From Microstegium vimineum (Eukaryota > Streptophyta > Magnoliopsida > Poales > Poaceae), in the NCBI GenBank assembly GCA_022036555.1, contig CM039119.1:26556723-26620722 (forward strand): 64,000 bases of DNA. The letters run 5' to 3'. The notes beneath the pieces are model-generated. The model ran no database searches. It was given only the letters and a program-made list of their open reading frames with translations, and had not been told where the DNA came from. A program made the translations under genes and the position numbers. How positions within the stretch are numbered: position 1 is the first letter of the stretch; each line of letters starts with the position of its first letter. Positions 10,861 to 23,502 of this stretch are shown here, in pieces.

Positions 10861-10927
10861 AACGGTAGTTGTGCTAGTTTCGAACTATGGTCATCCATTT
10901 ACCTTTTTCCTTTTTTCCTTTTTACCA

Positions 10928-11442
10928 TCTTTCTCACCTTACCATATTCTTCTCACCACATATATAAATACTCTACTCCAAAGGGCGACTTGTTGGAGAC
11001 TCCACCATCTTCTTCACCCCTCATTCTTATAAGTGGCTATGAGCTTTGCCCTGCTTGTATAGCCATAGTTTGGGAGCAATCTTTCTCTAGCCTTCGTTTA
11101 GTTTTAAATCCAGTTGAAAATATGAATCATCCAAGTATAGAGGAGGCCCCAAACAAGACCAATTTGAGAGTTACCAATCCAAGTGGAATTTTTAACATCC
11201 TTCTAGAATTAACCAAAGAGATTGGAGAGGAAGATGATATCTATGAGCATGAAATCTATTCCTTAACAATCTCTTTAACTCCATGCTCATATGAGACATC
11301 TCCCATAACCATTGGTCTCTTTATTACCACACATGACATCTTCAACACCCTCAAACTTTCTATTTACAAATACTTGAAAAGGGTGGTTGTCGATGCATAT
11401 GTTTATCATAAATATTGCAGATCTCATTATATTAAATCTTGA
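10928..11442 (+). CDS. Unknown ORF shared by E1 and E2
   Basis: The frame is open from 10852 to 11442. The part shared with E2 begins at about 10928 (FLTLPYSSHHIYKYSTPKGD), since the E2 copy is split upstream by E7. Shared blocks include LVLNPVENMNHPSIEEAPN, EIGEEDD and VVDAYVYHK. I recognise no domain. Its position directly after the PBS is where gag normally lies, so a degenerate or unusual gag is possible. No start codon can be chosen with confidence, because no ATG is conserved at the head of the shared segment. Conservation in two diverged copies argues that it was once coding. Confidence 0.45.
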
Positions 11443-12984
11443 GATAGGTAATAGTAGGGAAACCGTTTCACTAAAAACACATCTTAAAAGGTTTCCCCAA
11501 GGACAAGTTTAGTGTCCTAAAACAAGCACCTCTCAGATCCTAACATAAGTGTTCACCTTTATGTTGCCTACCCATGTAAATTGAGCATAGAATTATATGA
11601 TTATATTCCTTCGGGTATTTTTTTCACCAACCTTTCTAGGTATAGAGCAAAAAGAATGAAGGAATGACAAGCATAAGGTATGTCCAACCAATTATTATGC
11701 AACATTGAATTTCATTCATCCAATCTTGATTTTTGCAAAATTCAAGCTTGGGGGATAACCCATCGTAAAAACACCTTTTTGCCATGTTGCTACATCATCT
11801 TATTTGTACCCACCTTTAAGGCATGCTCAAACTACTAAATTGCTAATCATGCTCTTTCATTGTCACTTGAGTAAATCTCTATAATACTTTCATGCTACCT
11901 TTGTCTGCTATAGTATATGTTTAGGTTTTGAAGTATATTCATACACCTTTTAAATTATGCATGGTGCTTAGTTTAAAGGTATTTGGATATTACTTCTAAA
12001 GGCTTTTTAATTTAAGTGTATTGCTTAGGTTAAAATGTCCTCCTAAATCAAATTAGACGTGGTGTCTAGGTTGATTTTTGAACCGATAGTATACTAGAGT
12101 AGATATTGGATATTTTGGTTAGACTAACCCATGTAGGAAAACTTTCAATATAAAATTGGGAAGTCATGAGATGAACTCACACTAAAGATGAAGAAAGCCG
12201 CATGAACTTCAACAACCTTCACAAGAGAGAGGTAGCTAATTCATCATAATGAATTCCGTGGAGCAAGGAGAAGGCGAGTGACAAAGGACAAAATCTACAT
12301 CCGCTCAATCCATGGAAGAGGGTGAACAAAACTTCAAGACAAGATCAACAAAAATTTCAAGATCGGAAGAACGAGGATGAGAGAGGAGTGGAACAAGAAG
12401 ACAAGCTGTTAATGCATAACCAGTTGATCAAGGGAAGTTTCCATGAAGGTACGATGCCATCATTCTCCAATGACAAAGGTAAAGGTAAGTAAGCATCACT
12501 CTAAAAGCCTTTCTTTGATTCTGGTATTCAGATAAATAAAGATCTAAACATGTTTGAGCTGCAACTTTACTTGACCCAACCTGATTATCTCAACATGTTA
12601 GTTCTTTAAAGCTTGATCCTAGTACCACTTCTTAATCTCACAGTCTTAACCATCTAAAATGTTGCACATCCAACCTTGGAAGATGATAATCCCAATGATG
12701 TAAAAATAAATTAGATAATCCTTCCATGTGTTAAAGCAATCTAATATGCCAAGTGTTTATGAAATGCTACATTCATGCTCATCCTCTGGACTGATCACTC
12801 ATGTCATGGCTAAATAAAATACAACTCATTATTGCTCAAATATATTTAGGTTAGAGATGAATGAATAAACTTTTGGTTCTGTTGGTGTTTTTCCACCAGC
12901 AGAGCCCATGCACTTGATCTCTGCCTTGTTTCTATGAGCAGGACACTTCTTCACCATGCCATCAAGAGCATGGGTGGATGACAC
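11443..12984 (+). other. Non-coding internal region of E1
   Basis: AT-rich sequence with many stops in every frame. It is closely matched by E2 (37701-38451 plus 41683-42430), so it is a true part of the family. It includes CAAGCTTGGGGGATAACCC near 11742, a purine-rich block that resembles a PPT but is internal. No gene is supported. Confidence 0.6.
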
Positions 12985-13098
12985 CCTACCAATGAAGAAA
13001 GGAGATTCAGGGAGACCTGTCATTCCAATCTCCATTGGAGCTTACACTTTTGAAGAAGTGGTCTGTGACCTTGGAGCAAGTGTCAACATCATGCCAAC
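12985..13098 (+). pseudogene. Athila-like protease remnant 1 in E1
   Basis: The plus strand reads GDSGRPVIPISIGAYTFEE followed by VVCDLGASVNIMP, the fold entry and active-site loop of Athila-type gypsy proteases (D-L-G-A). A shift to another frame follows, where CYPKGVLEDSFIGFGHSF continues the family pattern to about 13200. Only the N-terminal half of the domain is readable. The same block occurs in E2 at 42440-42535, where the active-site Asp codon has become Asn. Confidence 0.7.
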
Positions 13099-13448
13099 TT
13101 GCAGATCAGACACTATGCTATCCTAAGGGAGTTCTTGAAGATAGTTTCATAGGATTTGGACACTCATTTGTATCGGTAGACTTTAAGGTTGAAGAAACAG
13201 GTGGAGTGCCAAGATATGTTTCACAATCAAGGATGGGAAGGAGAAGTTCACTTCCAAGAAGCCTACACTCAAGGTTCCTACTAATCCTCAGACGCCGTAC
13301 ACCTACGAGGATACAACTATAGCTACAAGGAAGAACAACATCAACAATAGAAGAGGAAGAATAAATCTCAACAACCAAGAGGAGACTCTGTGTGGATGAT
13401 CAACACTATCGATTTAGGGTTTGATCACCTCCTTCTATCACTATTATC

Positions 13449-13715
13449 TCACTAAGCTAGATGATCCAGGAGTACCTACCATTGATTGCAAGATCAAGAA
13501 AAGTACATTCTACAAGATATTCTGCAATATTGGATCAAGCATCAACATAATGTCTGAGAGGGAATAGCAAAAGATGTTATGGTCAACATGATAGATCACT
13601 ATGTTCTCACCATCTTCATGGTTCAAGATATGGGAGATGAAGATGAAGTTCACCTCATTCGAGGAAGATCTTTCCTCAACACCACTAGCGCAATCATCTC
13701 CATGAAATCATGAGA
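13449..13715 (+). pseudogene. Athila-like protease remnant 2 in E1
   Basis: A second protease-like block starts DPGVPTIDCKIKKSTFYKIF and passes through CNIGSSINIM. It ends FMVQDMGDEDEVHLIRGRSF with an LNTTSAI tail, matching the C-terminal GRPFLNTAGA-type signature of Athila proteases. The active-site position reads N-I-G-S instead of D-[IL]-G-[AS], so it is predicted inactive. It lies about 350 bp after remnant 1 and is separated from it by stops. E3 inserted just after it, at 13721. Confidence 0.65.
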
Positions 13716-13720
13716 GATCC

Positions 13721-14550
13721 TGATGCGATATGTTGTCCCGATCTTCACGACGTAGAATCAAATCTAGATAACTAGCTTAAGAGAAGCCAAGATAACTTGC
13801 TGCAAGCAGCGATAACTAGTACAACCTGACAAATAAAACTCGAAGCCAACCACCGTCTTTAACCGGCAACCTAAATCGAGGATTCGCCCAACCACACTCT
13901 CAAGAAACCAACCAACACAACCTACAATCAATCAAGGAGAACTTTGCAGGGAGTAGGAGCACCAATTGAGAGCGGATGAAGCCGCTGATTCTGTAGATCC
14001 ACGAAGGAAATCACAAGAGCAAAGGGGTAGAGATCACTCTCAAAGTTTGTTAGCACACAGCTAAACAAAAGGGTTCTGTATTTCAATTATCAAAAGTCTG
14101 AGATTACAATGACTCTAGGGGGTATTTAAACTAGCAACAGCCCTGCTACATAGGTGGAAACTCGAAATAAAACAAAAGATGTGAACTATGTGAACAGGAC
14201 TCTTCGTAATGCCTTCATGGAGAGTTCCCGCGTGGCTGTTGGACTTCTGCGCAGTCTTCAATGTTTTGACAATAACTCCATCTTGAGAACTCCAAATGAC
14301 GTGGGGTTTGTTGTGTTGGAAAGCTAACTTGATAAGCTTTCACACCATGTGCAGCATGCGCCATGAGATATTGTAGAATGGTACAGTTTTGCATGAGAAG
14401 TTGACCAATAGACTGACTATCAACCATCTGACCAGTCTACACTAAAACTGGTCGCCAGAATAAATGGAGCATGCAAACAGGTCGGCACTTGATGCATTGG
14501 AAACTAGACTTGATAAGCTTTCCAACAAGTCCTCAATCACCTTCATAGCT
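13721..14550 (-). repeat. 3' LTR of E3, partial
   Basis: It aligns with 29718-30550 of the intact right LTR and breaks off at CTTCATAGCT, where Tekay copy 2 begins. The remaining 330 bp of this LTR (the U3 side on the minus strand) is gone. Confidence 0.88.
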
Positions 14551-14554
14551 ATAA

Positions 14555-17500
14555 TGGAACAGCCCAACATTGAGCACTAGTGTAATGATCATCATTTCTG
14601 ATGACACTGTCACACTAGAGCCCATATAAGCCCGGTAGTCCTTGAAATCTCGAATGATCTCAAACCACACTGAGTAACACCCCGAGATCGAACACTAGAT
14701 TCAGTAACCGCACATTTACAGTGATAAGTTCGAAACGAAATAATATTACAACAGAGTTTAAAGAAGTGTTATTACAACACCAAGTTCAAATCAAAGTAGC
14801 GGAAATCTTGTTTTCACAAACACCCGTTGCAAACTGTTTAGAGCAAATACAGTGCCAAGCTTAGTACAGTCCCATCAAAAGCAACAAGGAGAGACATTAG
14901 AATCCACAATTGCCCATGGTCTTCACTCATCATCACAAGCAAGATAGAGGCATGCCTGACAATAGCCAGAATAGACCATACCATCTGCAACAAGGGTAAA
15001 CAAACCCTGAGTACTCAATTGTACTCAGCTAGACTTACCCGACAGAGAGATATATATATAACCACAGACACTTCAAGGATTATGCAAGGCTTTATCAGGT
15101 GGATCTCATGAGATAGCATAGTTTTGCATAAAAGAGCATCCTAATTACTCATGTATTCTCATCATTAGAAAATCGCATTTGGCAGTTGATTGAGTAAGAT
15201 TAACAGATCTCATTAGCACCTATACTAGAGCAATCACTGAGTTATCAAACAATAATAACCATATTGTGTTTGGCATCAAAACCACATAACCATCTTTTGG
15301 TTACTTATTAGAGTTCAGGTTTCTATAGTGGAAGGAAGATCTTTCAAGTTTCTCACTGAGGGGGAGAGACCACGATTTGAATCGAATTCCAATGCAGCTG
15401 GAGGTTTATTCCTCAATCACACCCAAGTATGCCTACCGACACACTTTTACGGGTCAACTTCATTATAGTTCGGGTAGCCGCAGTTCTCCATGTACAGGCA
15501 TGAGTAGCGACTCACAGATAGCCAGGTCGATCAAGCATTGCCTGCCCATGGTGCCAGGCCAGGACGATCAGGGTACTTGCCCACGGTCTAGTATGCCGCT
15601 CGCGGTCTTCATGACCCAAGTAGGGGGAGGTTCCGGCCCGAACATACAGAGTTAGGCTTCGCGGTCGAAACGAGTTATTCGGCCAGCTATGAGGGAGGCA
15701 TGCGTTCAATCTTGGCAGATGTCCAACCACGATCCAGTGCCTAGCGACACAGGCGGAGAGAACCCGCTCACAAGACCTCCAAGTCAAGTGGCTCACAACA
15801 CCTTGTCTGCCCGGTCTCGATTTATTACTGTCCTCCTCGGTCAGCTCTCTAACACCTGCAACTAAACATGTTTTAATCTTAAGCTATAGGGTTAAACAAC
15901 ACTCAAGGCATACATTACTTATAACACTCACAACATAGCATTCAACACTTAAAACAGCAGCTGAAAGAAAACTGTGTAGCTAGAGCTACACACAACCAAA
16001 AATTACAAACTAAGACATTCTGGAAAGCTCATGAAATTATCTACAAAACATTCCATAAACTCCCCAGCTAAATCCATCATTAAAAAGGTCTAACAGATAC
16101 ATTAAGCAAAGTTATTTAAAAGGAAACAGAAAAACACATATTTAAAGTTAAACTTGTAAAATATACCCAGGTTAAGAAGTTATCTACAACAATTATCTAC
16201 AACAAAGTCTATTATAGCTACTGCTGAAACTACACATAAGTAGCTCAAACAAATCTAGCAAGAAAACATGTTTGAGCTGTTTTAACAGATTCCAGAAAGC
16301 AATTAGAACAGATAAAAAGCTTTTAACCAATATTCCAAAAATTGTAATAAAATTAAACAAGCTAGGTTACATAATTAGCTACCACTTTGGTATTCATACC
16401 AACAACAGAAAACACATGTAAAACAGGGTTAAAATTACTTCTTTGCTGGTGATAAGAAAACAAACATACTTTAAGCATTAAATACTTAAACAACATGAAA
16501 ATTGTGAAACAATAGATTTCATATTTTTCTTATCTTATACTAAGCATGTAACACATGTAAAAAAATTAACAAGCATAGAAAACACATTTAACTTTGCCTA
16601 GCAGTTTAAACAAGGTTGCATTCAATTAAACAAGCATTTAATCAAAAGAACTATAACATGCAAATAAATTACAGGTTACTGGTACTTTAACATTTTTCAT
16701 GGGAAGTGCATGCTGATACAAGCTCAACACAATAAGAACCATGATTTTAGCATCTACCAAACTCCAGTTTTGAATTAAACAAGCTAAATTAAGCATATAA
16801 AGTCTGTTGTTCATTTTTATTAAAACAACACAGAATAACAGTAACAACAGGATACTTAATATTTTCATGCATAGAGAAAAACATAACAAAGCTAACAGAA
16901 CTGGTTTCACATTTTAGCATTTTTCTAGAATTAGTTATAAATTTCCAAAGTTAGCAAACAGAACTGAAAAAGACAAAACAGAGAAACACTTTAGAGCCTA
17001 TGACACGCGGGACCCACAGGTCAGCTCCTTCACTCACAGAGCCGACGCACCAAAGGTGCTCGACCGTCAGCCCTTCGCCGGTGGTGAGGTCTCCGGCCAA
17101 ACCAACCCCACGGTCGTGCTTTCCTTCGTAACCCGCATCGAACCATGTAGTTGGTTGTACCCCATTCGCACCGGAGCATGCTCGACGGCGTTCATGGCGG
17201 CACGGCGGCGCTGTGGTTCTTGCGCTGGCCGGCGCAAGGCTCTACTTACCAAACTGGCGGCGGCTACACCTACACGGACCCTAGCAGTCCGATCTTTCCC
17301 GGATTGGGGCCAGGCAAACCTTCCGATGAGCTCGGCCACATGCACAGCGCCACGGTAGCGAGTTCACGGCAGTGCGACACTGCTGTTCCAGCGATGGCGA
17401 GGCACGGTTGCTTCAACCAACTCCGGCTATCTAACCACGAACTAAATAGCTAAACCTAACGTGACTCAGACGAACTCAAGCGACACTTAGAAGCCCAGTG

Positions 17501-18771
17501 TAAACCAAGCCAGCGTTGCGGGTGTCGTGCATATGCACTCGGCGGAGTTCCCGTTCCGGCGAACCCTAACCCTAATCGCTTCAACCGACTCCTCGGTGAG
17601 CATCTACAACCTCTAGGCTACCGCGTACGAAAGCTAGAAGGAAGGGAGAGGCACTGGATTGGGCTGTCCACGGCGGCGCAAAGCTCGGCGGAGCTTAGGT
17701 CGTCAATGGCGCACGCGGTGTGCTCGGTCTGGCTCACCTGGGTGGTTAGCGCGACAACTGAGCGGTGCAAAAGATGGAGCGGAGCAAGGCGAAGTTGTGG
17801 CTGTGTTTTGGCGGCCAATGTGGCGGTGTGCTACGCAGGCGAGATCGGCGACGGCGCTGCTGCGGCAATGGCGCGGTTGTGCTCCCGCTCGAAGCAGAGA
17901 GGAGAGGGAGAGAGTGAGGGCGCGAGCATGAGTGCAGTCGCGAGGTGGAGTGTTCGGCTCTCCAAGGATGCGGCTGGCGCGAGCCAAATGCCGGTGTATG
18001 GCTGCCACACGGCACGCGATGCCTGAGGCGGTCGGCCACGACCGGACGGCGTGCTGCCTTTCCCGTTCAAACGCGCGATCAGACCGACTGACAGTCGATC
18101 TTGCCACGTGATTAACTCCCTAATCCTTGCGTCTTAGCTTGAACCAAATGCACATATCTGTAGAGCTATAGTTGAACTCCAACTTTGGTGCAATTTGTTT
18201 GAACTAAAACGGTTTGGATTTCAAACTGCAAGCATTCAAATAGGGTAACATTGAAACTGAAACACACTTAGGACTTGGATGATTTCATAAGCTAATACAA
18301 CCCCGAAATCAGCCTTAGTTGACCAATTAGGGTATTTTTAGGATCCAAATCACCTCAAGGTACTTAAACAAAGTTTGTGTAGAATTAAAAACTCTACAAC
18401 TTTTCTTAAACCAACTTTTTCATACAAGGTTATTTACAAGGTCAATTTCTTAGATCAAGAAAAAGGGTTCCTAGGGTCAATCATTAGAGCTTAAACCCTA
18501 GAAGCTTATTTGGACTTGATCATGAACATAAACATGGTTCCATTTTCATCCCTAAGCATTTCTATATGGTCATTAGTGATCAACACATCAAGCACTTGGT
18601 TAAACAAGCATAACTCATACAAAGCTAGGTGTAGGTTAACACATACACATATGAAAACAAGGTGATCACTTAGGGTTATCATTTCATATGACCATTGAAA
18701 TGCATGAATGAGATGATGCTTATGCTCATGAAATGATACGCAAATGCAAGCTTAACACCTAGGGTGTTACA
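14555..18771 (-). repeat. 3' LTR of Tekay copy 2
   Basis: 4217 bp. On the minus strand it begins TGTAACACCCTAGGTG right after the PPT and ends GGGCTGTTCCA. The termini form an imperfect inverted repeat. Composition is strongly uneven: 15900-16980 is AT-rich and 17000-18110 is GC-rich. The GC-rich half holds many overlapping open frames on both strands (for example 17056-17453 and 17659-18107). None has recognisable homology, and I treat them as by-products of composition. No other gene is visible in this LTR. Confidence 0.85.
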
Positions 18772-18785
18772 GCCCTTCCCCCTTA
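18772..18785 (-). other. Polypurine tract of Tekay copy 2
   Basis: The minus strand reads AAGGGGGAAGGGC directly before the LTR start TGTAACACCC. This is the expected plus-strand primer site. Confidence 0.8.
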
Positions 18786-18815
18786 CAATAAATCTCGTCC
18801 CAAGATTTGCAAGGC

Positions 18816-21716
18816 TTACCATTTTTCATAGAAAGTAGTGTAGACTTCCTTAAGGTAGTCCTCCCATTCCCATGTAGCATCTCGTTAACTTTGATTGTTC
18901 CACATTATTTTGTAAAACTTGATAACTTTGTTTCGAGTTACTCTCTCATTGGTGTCCATGATTTGGACTGGTTTTTCTTCAAAAGACAAGTCTGACTGTA
19001 ACTTCAGACCTGAAGGTTCGATATGTTCTTCTGGAACTCTCAAACACTTCTTAAGTTGGGATACATAGAAAACATTGAAGATAGCCCTCATCTCTGGTGG
19101 TAACAACAGCTTATAGGCTACTCTTCCACTTCTTTCGACGATCCGGTATGGTCCCACATACCTTGGAGCAAGCTTCCTTTTAACTCCAAACCTTTGCACT
19201 CCTTTCATAGGCAATACTTTCAAATACAAATAATCATCGACTTCGAACTCGAGCGGTCTTCTTCTCTTATCTACGTAGCTTTTTTGTCTTGACTGAGTTG
19301 CACGCATATGTTCCTGTATCACTCTAACTTTATCTTCAGCTTCTTGCACAAAGTTGACATCGTAGTATCTTCTTTCTCCGGGTTCGACCCAATTGAGAGG
19401 TGTTCTACACCTTCTACCATACAAAGCTTCGAACGGAGCCATCTTGATACTCTCTTGATAGCTATTGTTGTAGGAGAACTCTGCTAAAGGTAACCAACTT
19501 TCCCAAGATCCTTTAGAAGATATCACACAAGCTCTAAGAAGATCTTTGAGAATCTGGTTAACTCTTTCTGTCTGTCCTGAAGTCTGAGGATGGTAAGCTG
19601 AACTGCGAACTAGATTAGTCCCAAGTTGCTTGTGTAAATGTTCCCAGAAATGAGCAGTGAACTGCGGTCCTCTATCTGACACAATTGTTCTTGGAACACC
19701 ATGCAAATGGACGATGTGAGTGATATACATCTCTGCATACTCATAGGGTCGGTTAGTGGTGCGGACTGGTATGAAGTGCGCTGACTTGGTTAGCCGATCC
19801 ACAATCACCCATATGGAGTCATGACCTCTCTGAGTAGGTGGAAGACCTGTTATGAAATCCATACTGATTTCTTCCCATTTCCATCCTGGAACTGACAAAG
19901 GTTGTAAGAGTCCAACGGGTTTCATATGTACCGCTTTCACTCTACAACACACATCACATCTTGCAATGAACGCGGCAATTTCTTTCTTCATCTTTGTCCA
20001 CCAAAACTGTTGCTTTAGATCGTGATACATCTTGATATTGTCTGGATGTATAGATAACTTAGAGGAATGTGCTTCCCCTAAGATCCGATTCCTTAATTCT
20101 TTATCCTTGGGTACAACAAGACGATCTCGAAACCAAAGAATTCCCTTCTCATCTATCTTGAAACATTGGGAACCCTCGGTTTTCATCTTTCTTTTGATAT
20201 GGAACACATCCACATCTGTTTTCTGACCTTCTATGATTTGACTTTCTAGCGAGCAACTGACTGCAAGATTGTACAACACTGATGGATGTAGCAAGTTGAA
20301 CCTGTCTTCGAGCAAGGGTTGCACAAGGTGATAGTGTGACTTTCTGCTCAAAGCGTCAGGTACTACATTAGCTTTCCCTGGGTGGTAATGAACTTCAAGA
20401 TTGTAATCCTTGATTAGTTCTAACCATCTTCTTTGTCTCATGTTCAACTCTGGCTGAGTAAAGATATACTTGAGACTCTTGTGATCGGTGTATATGTGGC
20501 ATATATTACCAAGAAGGTAATGTCTCCATATCTTTAAAGCATGTACCACTGTTGCTAGTTCTAGATCATGCGTTGGGTAGTTAGCTTCATGTTTTCTGAG
20601 CTGTCGAGAAGCATAGGCTATCACTTTTCCTTCTTGCATAAGAACACATCCTAGTCCAGTCCCGGAGGCGTCACAATACACATCAAAGGGTTTTGTTATG
20701 TCTGGTTGCGCCAAAACGGGTGCTAAAGTAAGTAGAGTTCTTAGGGTAAGAAAAGTTGCGTCGCATTCTGGAGTCCATTCGAACCTCTTATCTTTCTATA
20801 GCAGACTGGTCATGGGTTTAGCTATCTTGGAAAAGTCTGGTATGAACCGACGGTAGTATCCAGCCAGACCAAGAAAACTACGAACCTCGGTGATGGAAGT
20901 TGGAGCTTTCCAATCCATAACCTCTTGTACTTTACTTGGATCTACAGATATTCCATCAGCGGAAAGAATGTGTCCAAGGAAAGGTACTTTAGTAAGCCAA
21001 AACTCACACTTACTAAACTTAGCATACAACTTATGTTCTCTTAACCTTGCCAGAACGATACGTAAATGTTCCGGATGTTCTACTTCATTCTCCGAGTAGA
21101 TTAAAATGTCGTCGATGAACACAACCACGAATTTATCCAGCTCGGGCATGAATACTGAGTTCATAAGATACATGAAGTAGGCGAGAGCATTAGTCAGCCC
21201 AAACGACATAACCAAATACTCGTAAAGCCCATACCGCGTTGCAAAAGCTATTTTGGGTACATCTTGTGGTCTGATCTTGATTTGATGATACCCGGATCTC
21301 AAATCTATCTTAGAGAACACTTTAGTCTTGGATAACTGATCAAACAAGATATCAATACGAGGTAAAGGATACATGTTCTTGATTGTTACAGCATTAAGTG
21401 GTCGATAATCCACGCATATTCGTAGGGATTTATCCTTCTTCTTGACGAACAATGTGGGACAACCCCACAGTGACGAACTAGGCTGTATAAGACCTTTGTC
21501 TTGTAACTCTTGTAACTTCTTCTTTAGCTCTGCTAACTCATTGGGCGGCATTCGGTATGACCTACGAGAAATAGGTGTTGTGCCAGGTACCAACTCAATA
21601 GCAAACTCAACATCTCGATCGGGTGGAAGACCTGGAAGGTCATCTGGAAACACATCCGAGAATTCACACACTACCGGGATATTATTCAGAGCTGTGACTT
21701 GGATAGCATATGTCAT
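18816..21716 (-). pseudogene. Pol of Tekay copy 2: RT, RNase H, integrase, chromodomain
   Basis: One continuous frame has two nonsense codons, at 20796-20798 (after PMTSLL, between RT and RNase H) and just upstream of 18885 in the chromodomain. RT shows KIDLRSGYHQI and VVFIDDILIYS. RNase H begins DVYCDASGTGLGCVL and ends PDALSRK. Integrase has an H-H-C-C finger (IHPDNIKMYH and CDVCCRV), the core D in SMDFITG, D in VSDRGPQF and E in SGQTERVNQ. The tail EKPVQIMDTNERV leads into a chromodomain that, past the stop, reads RDATWEWEDYLKEVY and ends at 18816. Chromodomains steer integration toward particular chromatin. Apart from the stops, this is the best-preserved pol of the Tekay pair. Confidence 0.9.
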
Positions 21717-22147
21717 AGCACAAAGATCAAGCTTCCGGGGAAGAGAAATCTAAAAGGTTTCTGTTTTCTCCGGAGTTCTAAGGTAAGGGTCCTATTTCCG
21801 GTATCGATGTTCACTCCATAAAGGTGCATCCATCTCATACCTAGGATCACATCTAGACCTAAACAAGGAAGGATGATAAGCTTAGTTTTAAACTCATGTT
21901 TCTGTATTATAATACTCACATCCTTAACTGCTTGTTTTGTTGAGATGTCAGCCCCGGCTGAACTTATGCAGTACCCCACATCCAAAACAGATATGTTCAT
22001 GTCACGCTTAACAGTAAAAGCTTTACTCACAAACGAATGCGAAGATCCCGAGTCAAATAGCACAACTGCAGGATGATGGTTTACAAAGAACATACCAGCT
22101 GTGACAGGCTCTCCTTGTGGCACTTCTTCCACTGTGGTGTAGTGCAC
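21713..22147 (-). pseudogene. Aspartic protease of Tekay copy 2
   Basis: 144 codons, nearly identical to the copy 1 protease: VVLFDSGSSHSFVS active site and GLDVILGMRWMHLYGV block. It overlaps the RT frame by 4 bp in a different frame, so a small frameshift near 21770 breaks the gag-pol continuity. Domain residues look intact. Confidence 0.85.
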
Positions 22148-23196
22148 ATGTCCCTGATAAGCCTGATTCTTCCTCGGGTGAGGGCAATCCTTAGCAAAGT
22201 GCCCTGAGCGCTTACAATTGAAGCCTTCTGATTGCCAGAACTGCCTTGCCCTGGATTACCTTTTGGAAGAGCAATGGTGTAGGGCTTGCGATACTGACTC
22301 TGTTGTGTACCCCTAGCTAGAACTTTCTTCTGTGGAGGCCTAAACTTAGCTCCTGCCACTGGAGGTCGATAAGTAGAGAGATTGACAAAAGGAGCTCTCT
22401 GCTGAGACGAGCTTCCCTCAAATGCCCTCTTGCGGCCTTTTGCGGCAGCATGCAAGCTATTCTGGTTCTCCTGGGTCAAAGCATCATTAATAAACTCATT
22501 GAAGTTTGTACGGGTTTAGTTAGCAAGGGTCTTCATCAGTTTGGTTTCCAGACCTCTCTTGAAGCTATCGATCTTTTTCTCATCTATATCAACAAACTGG
22601 GGAGCATAATGGGCCAAGTTGTTGAAAGCATGAAGGTACTCCATTAGGGTCTTGGTACCTTGGGTGAGTTTCAGAAACTCTACTGTCTTCATCTTCATCA
22701 GACCCAGTGGAATGTAATGTCCTCTGAAAGCTGACCTGAACTGATTCCAGACCACTAGAGCATTGGCAGGGTACGTGGTGCGGTGATGAGACCCCCATAT
22801 ACCTGTCGGTCCTTGCAACTGATGCGAAGTGTACTTCGCTTTTAACTCTTCAGTCATTCTCAACAGACGGAACTTCTGCTCCATGGTATTCAGACATTCA
22901 TCAGCCTGTAGTGGCTCTTCTGCCTCTTTGAAGATTGGCGGCTTGGTGTCAAGGAAATCCTTGAAAGTGTTGAACTGGTTTGCCGGTTGACGATCATGGT
23001 TGCCTTGGTTCTGGTTACTGCGAGCAACTTCACGAAGCAACTCCTCCATGTTGCGTTGCCCACCGATGAACTGAGCCATGAACTGCTCCGGGGTAAGCGG
23101 TGGTGGTGGTGGCGGTGGATGCGGTAGAGGAGCCTCATCCTCATCATGGTGATTTCCACCACTTCCAGAGCCACGAGAGCGAGTGTTGTCAGGCAT
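22148..23196 (-). pseudogene. Gag of Tekay copy 2
   Basis: The start is the ATG at 23196 (MPDNTRSRGSGSGG). An upstream ATG is followed by a stop here, so this start is firm. The gag domain is open to 22516, including QFMAQFIGGQRNMEELLREV and FRGHYIPLGLMKMKTVEFL. That junction is intact here and frameshifted in copy 1. A TAA at 22516 interrupts the domain, then NSLHAAAKGRKRAFEG follows. A deletion at about 22225 removes the first Cys of the zinc knuckle (it reads FNCKRSGHFAKDC), so RNA binding would be impaired. Confidence 0.85.
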
Positions 23197-23502
23197 CTAC
23201 ATGAATTTGATAGCAAGAAGTAATGAGATTTGAGTAATTGCAGATGAATCATGATTATGCCTTAGTACATCACTGAAATGTAGATAACTCAAATCCACGT
23301 AGGGCATAAAAGAATTCATGCTAACAACACATCATCATCCATTCATACTTGGTACCATAAAAAACATCCATACAAGCCAAAAGTGCTAGACATTTGGACT
23401 TTCAGTCATGGTGGTTACACAACATCATGTCTCTCATGGAACAACAAAAGGTCAAGCTACTAGCGCAAAAGAAACACTAAGGACTAGCGTAAGCAAGCTA
23501 TC

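Noticed and set aside
15377..15796. Overlapping frames of 92-94 codons on both strands
   Set aside because: They are inside the Tekay copy 2 LTR, show no motif, and there is no partner in copy 1 to test conservation.
17056..18107. Several overlapping open frames of 65-135 codons on both strands
   Set aside because: They lie in the GC-rich half of the Tekay copy 2 LTR, overlap in many frames and show no motif. GC richness lowers stop frequency.
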